From positions 434,001 through 498,000 of the forward strand of contig CAVSIY010000002.1 of NCBI GenBank assembly GCA_963728165.1: a DNA stretch of 64,000 nt, in the 5' to 3' direction. Source of the stretch: Hyphomicrobium_A sp963728165 (GTDB lineage: Bacteria; Pseudomonadota; Alphaproteobacteria; Rhizobiales; Hyphomicrobiaceae). The position numbers were made by a program, and so were the translations under genes. The notes beneath the pieces are model-generated. The model saw nothing but the letters and a program-made list of their open reading frames with translations, did not search any database and was not told where the DNA came from. This document shows, in pieces, positions 1 through 9,166 of the stretch (position 1 is its first letter; every line of letters starts with the position of its first letter).

Positions 1-374
1 CCGAAGGCCATGGCGGCGAGCGCCACCGGCGCGGCAAAGCCCACCGTGGCCGACACCCAGCCGGCGACGAAGCCGACGGCCGGCGTGTAGATGCGCGACA
101 AGAAGTTGTATTCCCCGCCCGAGCGGGGCAGCGCGGCGGCGAGCTCGGCGTAGCAGAGCGCCCCGCACAGGGCCGCGATGCCGCCCACGACCCACAAGGC
201 CAGCACGGCAAAGCCCGACGGGATGTCCTGGACCTGGAAACCGAGGCTGGTGAAGACGCCGATGCCGATCATGTCGGCGACGGCAATCGCCGCCGCCGTG
301 ATCGTCGACACGTTGCGCACCTCCGTGAAGCGCTCCTCGGAGGCGGGGGCGCCAAGCGTGCTCGCGACTGCCAT
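1..374 (-). CDS. APC-family amino acid permease, N-terminal part (runs off the window)
   Basis: Only the first 124 codons are inside the window; the gene continues past the left edge. The start is the minus-strand ATG at 374. A soluble N-terminus of about 24 residues is followed by hydrophobic segments. The first carries MIGIGVFTSLGF (residues 35-46), the glycine-rich TM1 signature of the amino acid-polyamine-organocation family, and CYAELAAALPRSGGEY (74-89) matches the usual TM2/TM3 boundary. Family members are 10-14 TM secondary transporters of amino acids or amines in the inner membrane. The substrate cannot be told from this part. It stands alone, divergent from the next gene. Confidence 0.85.
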   Translation of the reverse strand, partial: MAVASTLGAPASEERFTEVRNVSTITAAAIAVADMIGIGVFTSLGFQVQDIPSGFAVLALWVVGGIAALCGALCYAELAAALPRSGGEYNFLSRIYTPAVGFVAGWVSATVGFAAPVALAAMAF

Positions 375-674
375 CCGGAAGCCTTGTGCGGGAAAGTGTT
401 CGTGCCTGTGGAAAGCGTAGGTGACCCGACCTGGTCCGGCAATCGGCTAGCTGATTTGTCTTAAGGAAGTTGCCAAATTGCACCGTGGCTGGCGCTTTTG
501 CCACCCCGGCGCCTTCCAGCCCGGCCGGGACGGGTGCCCATGAGAAGACATCATTACGGGCTAACCGGACCAGGAGCCCAAGCGCTCGCAACGTCCCCGG
601 GGTGTCGGGGCGCCGGCATTGGTCCAAACTTAAGGCCCTTGCGCCAGATTGGGCACAAGGAACGGAGAGGGGGA

Positions 675-1700
675 ATGCTGTCTCTGCGATTAACAGCTGC
701 CACCGCCGCGCTCGCCGGCGCGAGCCTGCTGCTGGCGCCCGCTAGCGCCTCGGCGGACGCGATCGGCGATTTGATCACCGGTGCCCTCAGCGTGCCCACG
801 CCGCGGCAGGTGCATGCGCGCAGCAAGCCCTTGCGCCAGAGCCATACCGCGCTCGTCCCCTTCGAGACTGCCCCCTTCCCTTACAACGGGACCATCGCCG
901 GCACGGACAAGCCCTTCCTCAACGTGGAGGAGGACGGCCGGCGCGGACACAAGACACCGTTCGGCCGCCTCTACTGGGAGGACGAGACCTACTCAGACCA
1001 GCGCGTGCTGCTGCACATCCCCAAGGGCTTCGACGTGAACAAGCCGTCGGTGATGATCGTCTACTTCCACGGCCACGGCGCCACGCTGCGCCGCGACGTG
1101 CTGCGCCGCCAGCGCGTGCCGCAGCAGATCACGGCCTCCGGCGTCAACGCGGTCCTCGTCGCGCCGCAGCTCGCGGTCGACGCCTCCAATTCGAGCGCCG
1201 GCAAGTTCTGGGAGCCGGGCGCCTTCGGCCGCTTCATCGGCGAGGCGGCGCAGAGGCTCGCCCAGCTGCACGGCGATCCGCGCTCGGTGCGCACGTTCGC
1301 GTCCATGCCCATCGTGCTCGTCGCCTACTCGGGCGGCTACCTGCCGGCCGCCTGGTGCGCGGCCAAGGGCGGCCTCATGAGCCGCGTGCGCGGCGTCATC
1401 CTGCTCGATGCGCTCTACGGCGAGGTCGACAAGTTTGCGTCCTGGATCGAGCGCGACCCTTCCGCCTTCTTCGTCTCGACCTATCTCGGCTCCACCGAGA
1501 GCAAGAACGCGGAGCTCGAGCGCGTCCTGGCCGACCGCGCCGTCGCCTTCGACACGCAGCTGGAGCCGCGGCTCGCGCCCGGCAGCGTCACTATTTTCCC
1601 CGGCGGCGCCAATCTGAAGCACCGCGACCTCGTCACCCAAGCCTGGACCGAGTACCCGATCGCAGACCTCTTGCGCCGCCTGCGCCAGTACCGGCGGTAA
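675..1700 (+). CDS. exported alpha/beta-hydrolase-like protein
   Basis: 341 residues. I chose the ATG at 675 because a purine-rich Shine-Dalgarno (GGAGAGGGGG) lies just before it and the product then starts with a clean Sec signal peptide (LRLTAATAALAGASLLL, AxA cleavage near residue 27); the frame is open further upstream, but without these signals. Mature-protein marks of an alpha/beta hydrolase are VYFHGHGA (oxyanion strand) and VAYSGGY, a GxSxG-like nucleophile elbow (Y-S-G-G). A late histidine is plausible in NLKHRDLV. Probably periplasmic. The substrate is unknown and no named family is recognised with confidence. It is monocistronic. Confidence 0.7.
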   Translation: MLSLRLTAATAALAGASLLLAPASASADAIGDLITGALSVPTPRQVHARSKPLRQSHTALVPFETAPFPYNGTIAGTDKPFLNVEEDGRRGHKTPFGRLYWEDETYSDQRVLLHIPKGFDVNKPSVMIVYFHGHGATLRRDVLRRQRVPQQITASGVNAVLVAPQLAVDASNSSAGKFWEPGAFGRFIGEAAQRLAQLHGDPRSVRTFASMPIVLVAYSGGYLPAAWCAAKGGLMSRVRGVILLDALYGEVDKFASWIERDPSAFFVSTYLGSTESKNAELERVLADRAVAFDTQLEPRLAPGSVTIFPGGANLKHRDLVTQAWTEYPIADLLRRLRQYRR

Positions 1701-1714
1701 CACCCCTCACCCGG

Positions 1715-1852
1715 ACGCTCGCGTCATGGCGGAGCCATGCTCCGCGTGCGTGCGCCGCACGGCTTCGCCGTGACGACGGCCGGGACCCCCGCAAGCTTCC
1801 GCACATGCTTCTGGTGCAGGACAATCGACGCTTCGATCTGGCTCAGACGACG
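1715..1852. repeat. intergenic palindromic-repeat stretch
   Basis: The spacer after the hydrolase gene holds CCCCTCACCCGGA, a GGCGGAGCCATGCTCCGC hairpin and a 43-bp stretch (1778-1820) that matches 37704-37746 at about 36 of 43 positions. These look like dispersed noncoding repeats; short reading frames through here are not credible genes. Confidence 0.5.
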
Positions 1853-2371
1853 TCAGCTGCGGTAGTAGCGTAACAGCCGCACCAGCGTGCGCTGGATCTC
1901 GTCGGGCGGGTCGTTGAACGGGTCGAGACTGATGCGCACCACGTTCGACTGCCCCATGGTCCACGGCAGCCGCATCAGCGAGCGCCAGAACGGCAGCTTG
2001 CGCCAGTCGACGACGAGCGCGTTGCTCAGAAGCATGTTGAGCCCGATCTGCAATTCGTGGATCGTGTTGGCGCGCTCGGCGATCTCCACCACCTCGATGC
2101 GGTCGATGGCGCGCCAGCGGATGAGCCCGAAGCCTTGGATGAAAATGCCGTACTGGTTGGCGCCGAGCGTGGGGCGGCCGGTCTCGAGCAGGGGAAAATT
2201 GTAGTAGGCGATACCCGTCGCGATGACGCCGAGCACGAGCCACAACGTCTGCCCCGTAACAACGGCCGCCGCCAGCAGGATGGCAGCGAGGACGGCGACC
2301 ACGTAGACGGGAAACTGGATCTCGTCGCGGTTGTAGGTGACGGCGTAGCCGCCAACGTCACGCTCGTCCAC
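1853..2371 (-). CDS. membrane protein of unknown function, last gene of the hom-glpX operon
   Basis: About 172 residues from the GTG at 2371, which has AAGGGG five bases upstream; a TTG at 2413 without a Shine-Dalgarno would add 14 residues. Two adjacent transmembrane helices (roughly residues 20-60 of the shorter form: VYVVAVLAAILLAAAVV and LWLVLGVIATGIAYY) are followed by a soluble domain with beta-rich content (YGIFIQGFGLIRWRAIDRIEVVEI), a layout like bacterial PH-like membrane proteins. It follows glpX by a short gap on the same strand, so it is probably co-transcribed. I do not recognise a named function. Confidence 0.6.
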   Translation of the reverse strand: MDERDVGGYAVTYNRDEIQFPVYVVAVLAAILLAAAVVTGQTLWLVLGVIATGIAYYNFPLLETGRPTLGANQYGIFIQGFGLIRWRAIDRIEVVEIAERANTIHELQIGLNMLLSNALVVDWRKLPFWRSLMRLPWTMGQSNVVRISLDPFNDPPDEIQRTLVRLLRYYRS

Positions 2372-2432
2372 GCCATCCCCTTCAAATTCGGCCAAAACGC
2401 CATCTTCGGGCAACGGCGCGGCGGGTCAAGGG

Positions 2433-3422
2433 TCAGCCGATGAAGCGGGCGCCGATGTCGCGGAAGGTCGTCTTGATGCGGCGCACGGTTCCGCTGTGGG
2501 AACGCAGCACGACCAATTCCGTTTCGGCGAAGTCGCCGCGGAAGCGCACGCCGTCCAGCAGCGAGCCGTCGGTGACGCCCGTCGCCGACACGATCACGTC
2601 GCCAGAGGCCATGTCCTCCAGCCGGAACTTCTTGTTGATGTCGGTGATGCCCATGGCCTTCGCGCGCACGCGCTCGTCCTCCGTCTGCGGCATCAGCCGG
2701 CCCTGCATCTGTCCGCCGATGCAGCGCAGCGCGCCGGCCGCCAGCACGCCCTCGGGCGCGCCGCCCTGGCCCAGATAGATGTCGATGCCGGTCTCCTCCG
2801 GATCGGTGGTCCAGATCACGCCGGCGATGTCGCCGTCGGGAATGAGCTGCACCGCGGCGCCGGCCGCGCGCACGGCCGCGATCAGCTCGGTGTGGCGCGG
2901 GCGGTCGAGGATGCAGGCGGTGATCTCGCCGATCGACACGCCCTTGGCGTTGGCCAGAGCATTGAGGTTGTCGGCGGGGGAGGCGTCGAGATCGACGAGG
3001 CCCGGCGCATAGCCGGGACCGATGGCGATCTTGTTCATGTACATGTCGGGCGCGTGCAGAAGGCCGCCGCGCTCGGAGATGGCGAGCACGGCGAGCGCGT
3101 TCGGCATCGCCTTGGCGCAGATGGTGGTGCCCTCCAAGGGATCGACGGCGATGTCGACCTCGGGTCCCTCGCCCGAGCCGACCTTCTCGCCGATGTAGAG
3201 CATCGGCGCCTCGTCCATCTCGCCCTCGCCGATCACCACCGTGCCGCGGATCTGCAGCTTGGCGAGCTCGCGGCGCATGGCGTCGACGGCGGCTTTGTCG
3301 GCGAGCTTCTCTTGCCCGCGCCCGCGCAGGCGTGCCGCTGCGATGGCGGCGGCCTCGGTCACGCGCGTCACCTCGAGCACCAGCATGCGGTCGAGGCCGG
3401 ACTTGACGTTGTGCACTGTCAT
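2433..3422 (-). CDS. glpX: class II fructose-1,6-bisphosphatase
   Basis: 329 residues, the normal family length. It hydrolyses fructose 1,6-bisphosphate to fructose 6-phosphate in gluconeogenesis (and acts as a sedoheptulose bisphosphatase in some relatives). The lithium-sensitive phosphatase metal motif DPLEGT is at residues 94-99, preceded by GEGEMDEAPML (65-75), both diagnostic of GlpX. The gene starts 17 bases after hom ends, in the operon aminotransferase-hom-glpX. This order is common in Hyphomicrobiales, where recJ often follows; here a small membrane-protein gene follows instead. Confidence 0.95.
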   Translation of the reverse strand: MTVHNVKSGLDRMLVLEVTRVTEAAAIAAARLRGRGQEKLADKAAVDAMRRELAKLQIRGTVVIGEGEMDEAPMLYIGEKVGSGEGPEVDIAVDPLEGTTICAKAMPNALAVLAISERGGLLHAPDMYMNKIAIGPGYAPGLVDLDASPADNLNALANAKGVSIGEITACILDRPRHTELIAAVRAAGAAVQLIPDGDIAGVIWTTDPEETGIDIYLGQGGAPEGVLAAGALRCIGGQMQGRLMPQTEDERVRAKAMGITDINKKFRLEDMASGDVIVSATGVTDGSLLDGVRFRGDFAETELVVLRSHSGTVRRIKTTFRDIGARFIG

Positions 3423-3439
3423 GGCTGTCCCTCCGCCCT

Positions 3440-4783
3440 CTATTGCCGGTCGTTCTCGTTGAGCTTCTCGATGCGGATCACCTGCGGCCGCTCGGAAACC
3501 TTGCCGTCCTTCTCGATCGCCCCCACCGCCTGGCGGATCGCCTCTTCCGTCGTCTCGTGTGTGATCATGACGACGAGCGCCGGCGCGCCCGGCTTCAGGC
3601 GCGCGCCGATGCCCGGCAACGCCGAGCGCGGGCGCCGCTGCACGATGCTCTCGATCGAAACCTCGCGGTCTCCCATGCGCTTGGCAATGGCCGCCATGGC
3701 TCCGGGCCTGTCGTAGACGGAAAGCCGCACGTAGTAGGCGCCCTGGTGTGCGCCGATCTTGGCCTTCTTATACGGCTTCAAGTTGCGGGTCTGTGTCAGA
3801 AAAGGCGCCATGACGCACCCGCGCGCAATATCGAGGATGTCGCTCGCCACCGCGGAAGCGGTGGGGCGGGCGCCGGCGCCGGGCCCGATGAGCAACAGGC
3901 TGCCGCAGTAGTCGGCGTCGATGGCGACCGCGTTGGTGACGCCCGACACCTCGGCAAGCGCCGAGTGCTTGGGCACCATCGCCGGGTTGACGCGCGCCTC
4001 AATGCCGCTGTCGGCCCGCGTGGCGACGCCCAAGAGCTTGATGCGGTAGCCCATGCCCTCGGCCGCCTCGATGTCGGCCTCGGTGATCGACTGGATACCT
4101 TCGACGTCGATCTGATCGAAGGCGACCTTGGTGCCGAAGGCGAGGCTCGTAAGGATGGCGAGCTTGTGGGCGGTATCGAAGCCGCCGATGTCGAAGGTGG
4201 GATCGGCCTCGGCGTAGCCGCGCGCCTGCGCCTCGGCCAGGACCTCGCCGAAGGAGCGGTGCTCGTCCTCCATGGTGGTGAGGATGTAATTGCAGGTGCC
4301 GTTGAGGATGCCGTAGACGCGGGCCACCTCGTTGGCGCTGAGCGACTCCCTCAGCGTCTTGATGACGGGGATGCCGCCGGCGACGGCGGCTTCGAAGTTC
4401 AAGGCGACGCCGTGCTGCTCGGCCAGCGTTGCCAGCGCCACGCCGTGCTCGGCGAGCAGCGCCTTGTTGGCGGTCACGACGTGCTTGCCCGCGCGCAAGG
4501 CGGCCTCGACCGCGTCCTTGGCGACGCCGTCGGCGCCGCCGATCAGCTCCACGAACACAGCGATCGAGGGATCCTTCGCCAGCGCGACGGGATCGTCGAA
4601 CCAGCGCGCATCGCCGAGCTTGATGCCGCGGTCCTTCGCCTTCTTGCGCGCCGACACACCTGCGATGCTCAATCGCCGCCCGGCCCGCTCCTCGAGCTGA
4701 TCCTTGTGGTCGTGGAGCAAGTGGAGGAGGCCTGCGCCGACGGTGCCAAGGCCGGCGATGCCCAGGGTGAGTGGCTCTTGCAT
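3440..4783 (-). CDS. hom: homoserine dehydrogenase
   Basis: 447 residues. It reduces aspartate semialdehyde to homoserine, the branch point toward threonine and methionine. The Rossmann motif GLGTVGAG is at residues 10-17, the central catalytic region contains FEAAVAGGIP and GILNGTCNYI, and an ACT regulatory domain (about residues 350-440, beginning near YYVRLSVYDRPGAMAAIAKR) suggests feedback control, usually by threonine. It lies 14 bases after the aminotransferase gene and 17 bases before glpX, so one transcript is likely. Confidence 0.96.
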   Translation of the reverse strand: MQEPLTLGIAGLGTVGAGLLHLLHDHKDQLEERAGRRLSIAGVSARKKAKDRGIKLGDARWFDDPVALAKDPSIAVFVELIGGADGVAKDAVEAALRAGKHVVTANKALLAEHGVALATLAEQHGVALNFEAAVAGGIPVIKTLRESLSANEVARVYGILNGTCNYILTTMEDEHRSFGEVLAEAQARGYAEADPTFDIGGFDTAHKLAILTSLAFGTKVAFDQIDVEGIQSITEADIEAAEGMGYRIKLLGVATRADSGIEARVNPAMVPKHSALAEVSGVTNAVAIDADYCGSLLLIGPGAGARPTASAVASDILDIARGCVMAPFLTQTRNLKPYKKAKIGAHQGAYYVRLSVYDRPGAMAAIAKRMGDREVSIESIVQRRPRSALPGIGARLKPGAPALVVMITHETTEEAIRQAVGAIEKDGKVSERPQVIRIEKLNENDRQ

Positions 4784-4797
4784 GGGAACGTGACGGA

Positions 4798-6021
4798 TTA
4801 CCGGCTGGCTTTTTGCGGAATCGGGATCACGTTATGCATCGTTTCCGGGGCCTGAGCGAGGAACTTTTTGAGGTTGCGGGCGGCCTGGCGGATGCGGTGT
4901 TCGTTCTCGACGAGTGCGATGCGAATGAAGCCTTCCCCGTACTCGCCGAAGCCCAGCCCCGGCGATACCGCGATGCCCGCCTTCTCGATCAAAAGCTTGG
5001 CAAATTCAACCGAGCCCAGCGCCTTGAACGGCTCAGGCACCGGCGCCCAGGCGAACATGGTCGCGGGCGGCACCGGGATCTCCCAGCCGGCGCGCGAGAA
5101 CGTCTCCACCAGGCAGTCGCGGCGCTTGTGGTAGGTCTGGCGGATCTCCTCCACGCAGTCCTGCGGCCCGTTGAGCGCCGCGGCGGCTGCTACCTGCACC
5201 GGCGTGAAGGCGCCGTAGTCGAGATACGACTTGATGCGGGCGAGCGCCGCGATCAGCCGCTCGTTGCCGACCGCAAAGCCGATGCGCCAGCCCGGCATGT
5301 TGTAGGTCTTGGACAGCGAGGTGAACTCCACCGCGATGTCGATGGCACCCGGCACCTGCAAGACCGACGGCGGCGGATTGCCGTCGAAGTAGATCTCCGC
5401 ATAAGCAACGTCGGAGAGAACGATGAGGTCGAGCCGCTTCGCAAGCTCGATGGCGTCCTTGTAGAAGTCGAGGTCGGCCGTCATCGCCGTCGGGTTCGAC
5501 GGATACGACAACACCAGCGCCAAGGGCCTGGGGATCGTGTGCTTGCACGCGCGCTCGACGAGGCGGAGGAACTCCTCGCCCGTTCCCGCCGACAGGTGAC
5601 GGATGGCGGCGCCCGACAAAAGGAAGCCGAACTCGTGGATGGGATAGGTGGGGTTGGGCACTAAGATCACGTCGCCCGGCGCCGTGATCGCTTGCGCCAT
5701 GTTGGCGAAGCCTTCCTTGGAGCCGAGCGTGGCGACGATTTGCGTCTCCGGATCGAGCTTCACGCCGAAGCGGCGCTCGTAGTAGGCGGCTTGGGCGCGG
5801 CGCAGCCCGGGGATGCCCTTCGAGGCCGAATAGCGGTGGGTGCGCGGCTTGCTCACCGTCTCCACCAGCTTGTCGACGATGTGCTGGGGTGTGGGCAGGT
5901 CGGGATTGCCCATGCCGAGATCGATGATGTCGGCGCCGCGCGCGCGCGCTGCCGCCTTCAGCCGGTTGACCTCGGCGAAGACGTAGGGCGGCAGACGCTT
6001 GATGCGGTGGAACTCCTGCAA
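4798..6021 (-). CDS. PLP-dependent class I/II aminotransferase (AlaC/DapL-like)
   Basis: 407 residues, cytosolic. The start is a TTG with GAGG a few bases upstream; the N-terminus (EFHRIKRLPPYVFAEVNRLK) matches the conserved opening of this family, which supports that start. The PLP lysine is K238 in SLSKTYNMPGWR; SYPSNPTAM (residues 172-180) is the usual substrate-binding loop. Relatives are often annotated LL-diaminopimelate aminotransferase, but many act as glutamate-pyruvate (alanine) or aspartate-family transaminases, so I do not assign one reaction. First gene of the operon with hom and glpX. Confidence 0.9.
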   Translation of the reverse strand: MQEFHRIKRLPPYVFAEVNRLKAAARARGADIIDLGMGNPDLPTPQHIVDKLVETVSKPRTHRYSASKGIPGLRRAQAAYYERRFGVKLDPETQIVATLGSKEGFANMAQAITAPGDVILVPNPTYPIHEFGFLLSGAAIRHLSAGTGEEFLRLVERACKHTIPRPLALVLSYPSNPTAMTADLDFYKDAIELAKRLDLIVLSDVAYAEIYFDGNPPPSVLQVPGAIDIAVEFTSLSKTYNMPGWRIGFAVGNERLIAALARIKSYLDYGAFTPVQVAAAAALNGPQDCVEEIRQTYHKRRDCLVETFSRAGWEIPVPPATMFAWAPVPEPFKALGSVEFAKLLIEKAGIAVSPGLGFGEYGEGFIRIALVENEHRIRQAARNLKKFLAQAPETMHNVIPIPQKASR

Positions 6022-6117
6022 GGGTGCCTCGAGGCTTAGCGCGGCGGTCTTGAAGCGTGTTTACGCCCGGCCCAATGCCCGCGTCAAAGGGCGAGCGGAC
6101 CGAGCCAAGGGCAATCC

Positions 6118-6372
6118 CTAGCGGGACTGCTCGATCTGCTGCTCGGCATCTTGCTCGTGGGTAGCTCTTTTTCTGTTAAGCTCGTCCACCGCCTTCTTTC
6201 TTTCCTCTTGCGTCAGGGCGGTGGACGCGACCGGCTTGAGGTCGGGAAGCGGCGTCTGGATGGCGCTGCTGCAGCCGCCGCAGGCCAAAAGGAGCGCCAG
6301 AGCCGCCGCCGGCATCGCCGCCCGGCCAAGAACGTTGCAGCGCCTATCTATCCCCCGCTGCATTGCTTTCAT
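6118..6372 (-). CDS. small lipoprotein, unknown function
   Basis: 84 residues. The ATG at 6372 has GGAGAG close upstream. A basic N-terminus and hydrophobic stretch (AAMPAAALALLLAC) end in a lipobox-like LLAC, with a second cysteine four residues on (GGCSS). The mature part is short, charged and probably helical (QEERKKAVDELNRKR). It sits between the hom operon and phaC on the minus strand. No function can be inferred. Confidence 0.65.
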   Translation of the reverse strand: MKAMQRGIDRRCNVLGRAAMPAAALALLLACGGCSSAIQTPLPDLKPVASTALTQEERKKAVDELNRKRATHEQDAEQQIEQSR

Positions 6373-6565
6373 ACGCTCTCCGCTCTTGCGCGCCGGCTAG
6401 AATTGCGCGATTCGGGGCACCCGATCCGGGTCAACATAGCATCCGACTTGTCCACACGTCTAAGTGACACTAGGTCCGCAATGTCGCAAAACCTTGGCAG
6501 CAAATAGGTAAAGGGCCACACCGACAGAAGACGCCGATAACGAGAGGCCTGGTACAAACCCCTAC

Positions 6566-8377
6566 ATGCAAAAATCACACACTGAGACGGACGCCGAATT
6601 TCCGGCCTACAGGATCGCCAACCCCGAGGAGCTCAGCCTCAACATCCTGAGGCTTTTCGAGCAGGGCGGCCGCGTTCTGACCGAGTTCATCGAGCGCGCC
6701 GACACCAAGATGGGCCCGTATTCGGCCGCAGCGGAGATCACCGAGGCGACCAACACGCTCTCCGACCTCACCCGCCTTTGGCTGGGCGACCCGGCCCACT
6801 TCGCCGAGGCCCAGAGCTCGCTCATGCGCGCCTACGCGGATCTGTGGAACAACACGGTGTTCCGCATGCTGGGCCAGGAGGTGGTGCCCGTCGCCGAGCC
6901 CGAGCCCGGCGACAACCGCTTCAAGGACCCCGAGTGGTCGGCCAACCCCTACTTCGACTTCTGGAAGCAGGCCTACCTCGTCACCTCGCGGTGGGCCGAG
7001 GACATGCTGCAGAAGACCGACGGGCTCGACGAGCGCACGCGCCAGAAGGCGGAGTTCTATCTGCGCCAGGTGTCGAGTGCGCTGTCGCCGTCGAACTTCC
7101 CCATGACCAACCCGGAGGTCTTGCGCGAGACGCTGGCGTCCAACGCGGAGAACCTCGTCCAGGGCATGACCTACCTCGCCGAGGACATGAGCCATTCAGG
7201 CGATCTGTTGCGGATCAGCCAGACCGACGCCAGCGCTTTCGAGGTCGGCCGCAACCTCGCCACCACGCCCGGCAAGGTCGTCTACCAGAATGACATCTTT
7301 CAGCTGATCCAGTACGCGCCCACGACCGACAAGGTGCGCGAGCGGCCGCTGCTGATCGTGCCGCCGTGGATCAACAAGTTCTACATCCTCGACCTGACGC
7401 CGGCCAAAAGCCTCATCAAGTTCCTGGTCGACCAGGGCTTCACCGTCTTCATGATCTCCTGGGTCAATCCGGACGAGCACCTCTCGCACAAGTCCTTCGA
7501 GGACTACATGCAGGAGGGCATCCTGACGGCGGCCGACGCGGTCAAGCGCGAGACCGGCGTCGAGCAGTGCAATGTCGTCGGCTATTGCGTCGGCGGCACG
7601 CTGCTCGCCACCACGCTTGCCTATCTCGCCGCGCGCGGCGAGGAGCCGTTCGCCTCGGCGAGCTTCCTTGCCACCCAGATCGACTTTGAGCACGCGGGCG
7701 ATTTGCTGCTTTTCACCGACGCCGAGCAGCTCGTGGCGCTGAACGACCTGATGGCGGAGCGCGGCTACCTCGACGGCTCGCGCATGGCGAACGTATTCAA
7801 CATGCTGCGCCCGCGCGACCTCATCTGGCCCTACATCGTCAACAACTACCTGCTCGGCAAGAAGCCGTTCCCGTTCGACCTGCTCTACTGGAACCAGGAT
7901 TCCACGCGGATGACGGCCGCCAACCACAACTTCTATTTGGGCGAGTTCTACGGCGCCAACCGGCTCTCCAAGGGCGAGATGACGCTCGCCGGCACCCGCC
8001 TCGACATGAAGAAGGTGAAGCTGCCGGTCTACGAGCTCGCCACCAGGGAGGACCACATCGCGCCGGCGCCGTCGGTGTATGCAGGCGCCCAGCTGTTCGG
8101 CGGCCCGGTCGAGTTCGTGATGTCAGGCTCCGGTCACATCGCCGGCGTCGTCAACCCGCCCGACAAGGTCAAGTACCAGTACTGGACCAATGCCAAGCGG
8201 GCGAAGTCGCTCGCGCAGTGGACCAAATCAGCGGCCGAGCACCCCGGCTCCTGGTGGCCGCACTGGGCCGAGTGGCTCAGCCAGCAGGCGGGCGACTGGA
8301 CGGTGCCGCGCGAGCCGGGCGAGAAGCTGGGAACAATCGAGGACGCGCCCGGCTCCTACGTCAAGGCGAAGAAGTAG
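6566..8377 (+). CDS. phaC: class I poly(3-hydroxyalkanoate) synthase
   Basis: 603 residues, typical for class I PhaC. It polymerises (R)-3-hydroxyacyl-CoA (mainly hydroxybutyryl-CoA) on the surface of storage granules. The lipase-like box GYCVGG carries the nucleophile C341; the other triad residues are D496 (TREDHI) and H524 (GSGHIAG). The N-terminal domain (about 1-230) and the alpha/beta core (about 235-590) are both complete. No phaA, phaB, phasin or phaR lies nearby. The neighbouring aminotransferase-hom operon is a common partner locus in Hyphomicrobiales. Confidence 0.97.
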   Translation: MQKSHTETDAEFPAYRIANPEELSLNILRLFEQGGRVLTEFIERADTKMGPYSAAAEITEATNTLSDLTRLWLGDPAHFAEAQSSLMRAYADLWNNTVFRMLGQEVVPVAEPEPGDNRFKDPEWSANPYFDFWKQAYLVTSRWAEDMLQKTDGLDERTRQKAEFYLRQVSSALSPSNFPMTNPEVLRETLASNAENLVQGMTYLAEDMSHSGDLLRISQTDASAFEVGRNLATTPGKVVYQNDIFQLIQYAPTTDKVRERPLLIVPPWINKFYILDLTPAKSLIKFLVDQGFTVFMISWVNPDEHLSHKSFEDYMQEGILTAADAVKRETGVEQCNVVGYCVGGTLLATTLAYLAARGEEPFASASFLATQIDFEHAGDLLLFTDAEQLVALNDLMAERGYLDGSRMANVFNMLRPRDLIWPYIVNNYLLGKKPFPFDLLYWNQDSTRMTAANHNFYLGEFYGANRLSKGEMTLAGTRLDMKKVKLPVYELATREDHIAPAPSVYAGAQLFGGPVEFVMSGSGHIAGVVNPPDKVKYQYWTNAKRAKSLAQWTKSAAEHPGSWWPHWAEWLSQQAGDWTVPREPGEKLGTIEDAPGSYVKAKK

Positions 8378-8383
8378 ACGCGC

Positions 8384-8605
8384 TTACCCGCGTCTGCTCC
8401 GCTCGAGACTTTCCTCGTAGAGAGCCTGCAACTCCTGGCGGCGGATGACCTTCTCGAGTTCGGCGAGTGCCTTTTCCCGCTCGGCCGCTTCGGCGTGCAT
8501 CGCTGCAACGCGCGCACGGCAATCGGCATAGATCGCCGCGCGACCCTCAGAGTCCGGAGATCCAGCGACGTTCAAGCGGTCGAAGACGAGACCGACAAGA
8601 TCCAC
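8384..8605 (-). CDS. small coiled-coil protein, unknown function
   Basis: 73 residues from a GTG at 8605 with AGAGG upstream. Residues about 30-70 are rich in A, E, K, R and L with heptad-like spacing (AAEREKALAELEKVIRRQ), predicting one long helix. It lies 53 bases downstream of the GIY-YIG gene on the same strand, so the two may be co-transcribed. I do not recognise it; it could also be a chance frame, although its amino acid composition is sensible and it fills the space between two genes. Confidence 0.45.
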   Translation of the reverse strand: MDLVGLVFDRLNVAGSPDSEGRAAIYADCRARVAAMHAEAAEREKALAELEKVIRRQELQALYEESLERSRRG

Positions 8606-8658
8606 GACGAGCCTCTTGCATCCGGAGAGCGAAGTCGACGCTCAGTGCACCCGCATCC

Positions 8659-8994
8659 TCAGATCGGCAAGGCATTCAATTTCGTTCGCCAATGCGCGCA
8701 GCGGTCTTTCAGTTGGGCGGTGCGCACATAGACGAGATCCTCGTCCTCCAGACGCTCCAGTTCCTCAAAGGTGAAACTGTCGCCGCCGTGCCTTTGCCAG
8801 GCCTTCTGCAGGCTGCGGCTGGGATGGCCGCCATGGCGCAGCGTGAACCAGATGCGGTTCTGCACCTTGCCGAGGTTGGAAGCGTGGCCGACCCACACTT
8901 GGGCCGCGGCCGTGCAGCGCACGGCATAGATGCCGGCAACAACATCCTGCTCTTTGTAGGCGGCCTTTGCCGCCTTCTTGTCCACGACCTTCAT
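8659..8994 (-). CDS. GIY-YIG nuclease-family protein
   Basis: 111 residues. ATG at 8994 with GAGGA seven bases upstream. The GIY-YIG core is visible as AGIYAVRC (residues 20-27) and, about ten residues on, QVWVGHASNL in place of the usual YIG/YVG, followed by RIWFTLRHGGHPSRSLQKAW and FEELERLED, where the conserved Arg and Glu of the fold are expected. Single-domain members of this size are widespread and mostly uncharacterised. Whether it cuts DNA is unknown, because the second motif is VWVG rather than YIG. Confidence 0.7.
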   Translation of the reverse strand: MKVVDKKAAKAAYKEQDVVAGIYAVRCTAAAQVWVGHASNLGKVQNRIWFTLRHGGHPSRSLQKAWQRHGGDSFTFEELERLEDEDLVYVRTAQLKDRCAHWRTKLNALPI

Positions 8995-9138
8995 GCTCAG
9001 TCCTCACCCGTCGTCTTTGAGCCGAAGCGACTAGCATCAAAAAGCATGGTGGGGCCACGCCTGGCGTGGGCGGAGCTCGCCGGCCGCCATCGCGCCGAGG
9101 TCGACCGGTCGCTTCGGCCGTGCGGGACCACTTGAACA

Positions 9139-9166
9139 TTTCAATAATTTTTGTATTGTTGTTTTC
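9139..9166 (+). promoter_or_regulatory. AT-rich candidate operator/promoter of the ars operon
   Basis: A short AT-rich patch in GC-rich DNA immediately before arsR. It contains a dyad CAATA (9142-9146) and TATTG (9154-9158) separated by seven bases, resembling the AT-rich inverted repeats that ArsR proteins bind in their own promoters. The assignment rests on position and composition only. Confidence 0.4.
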
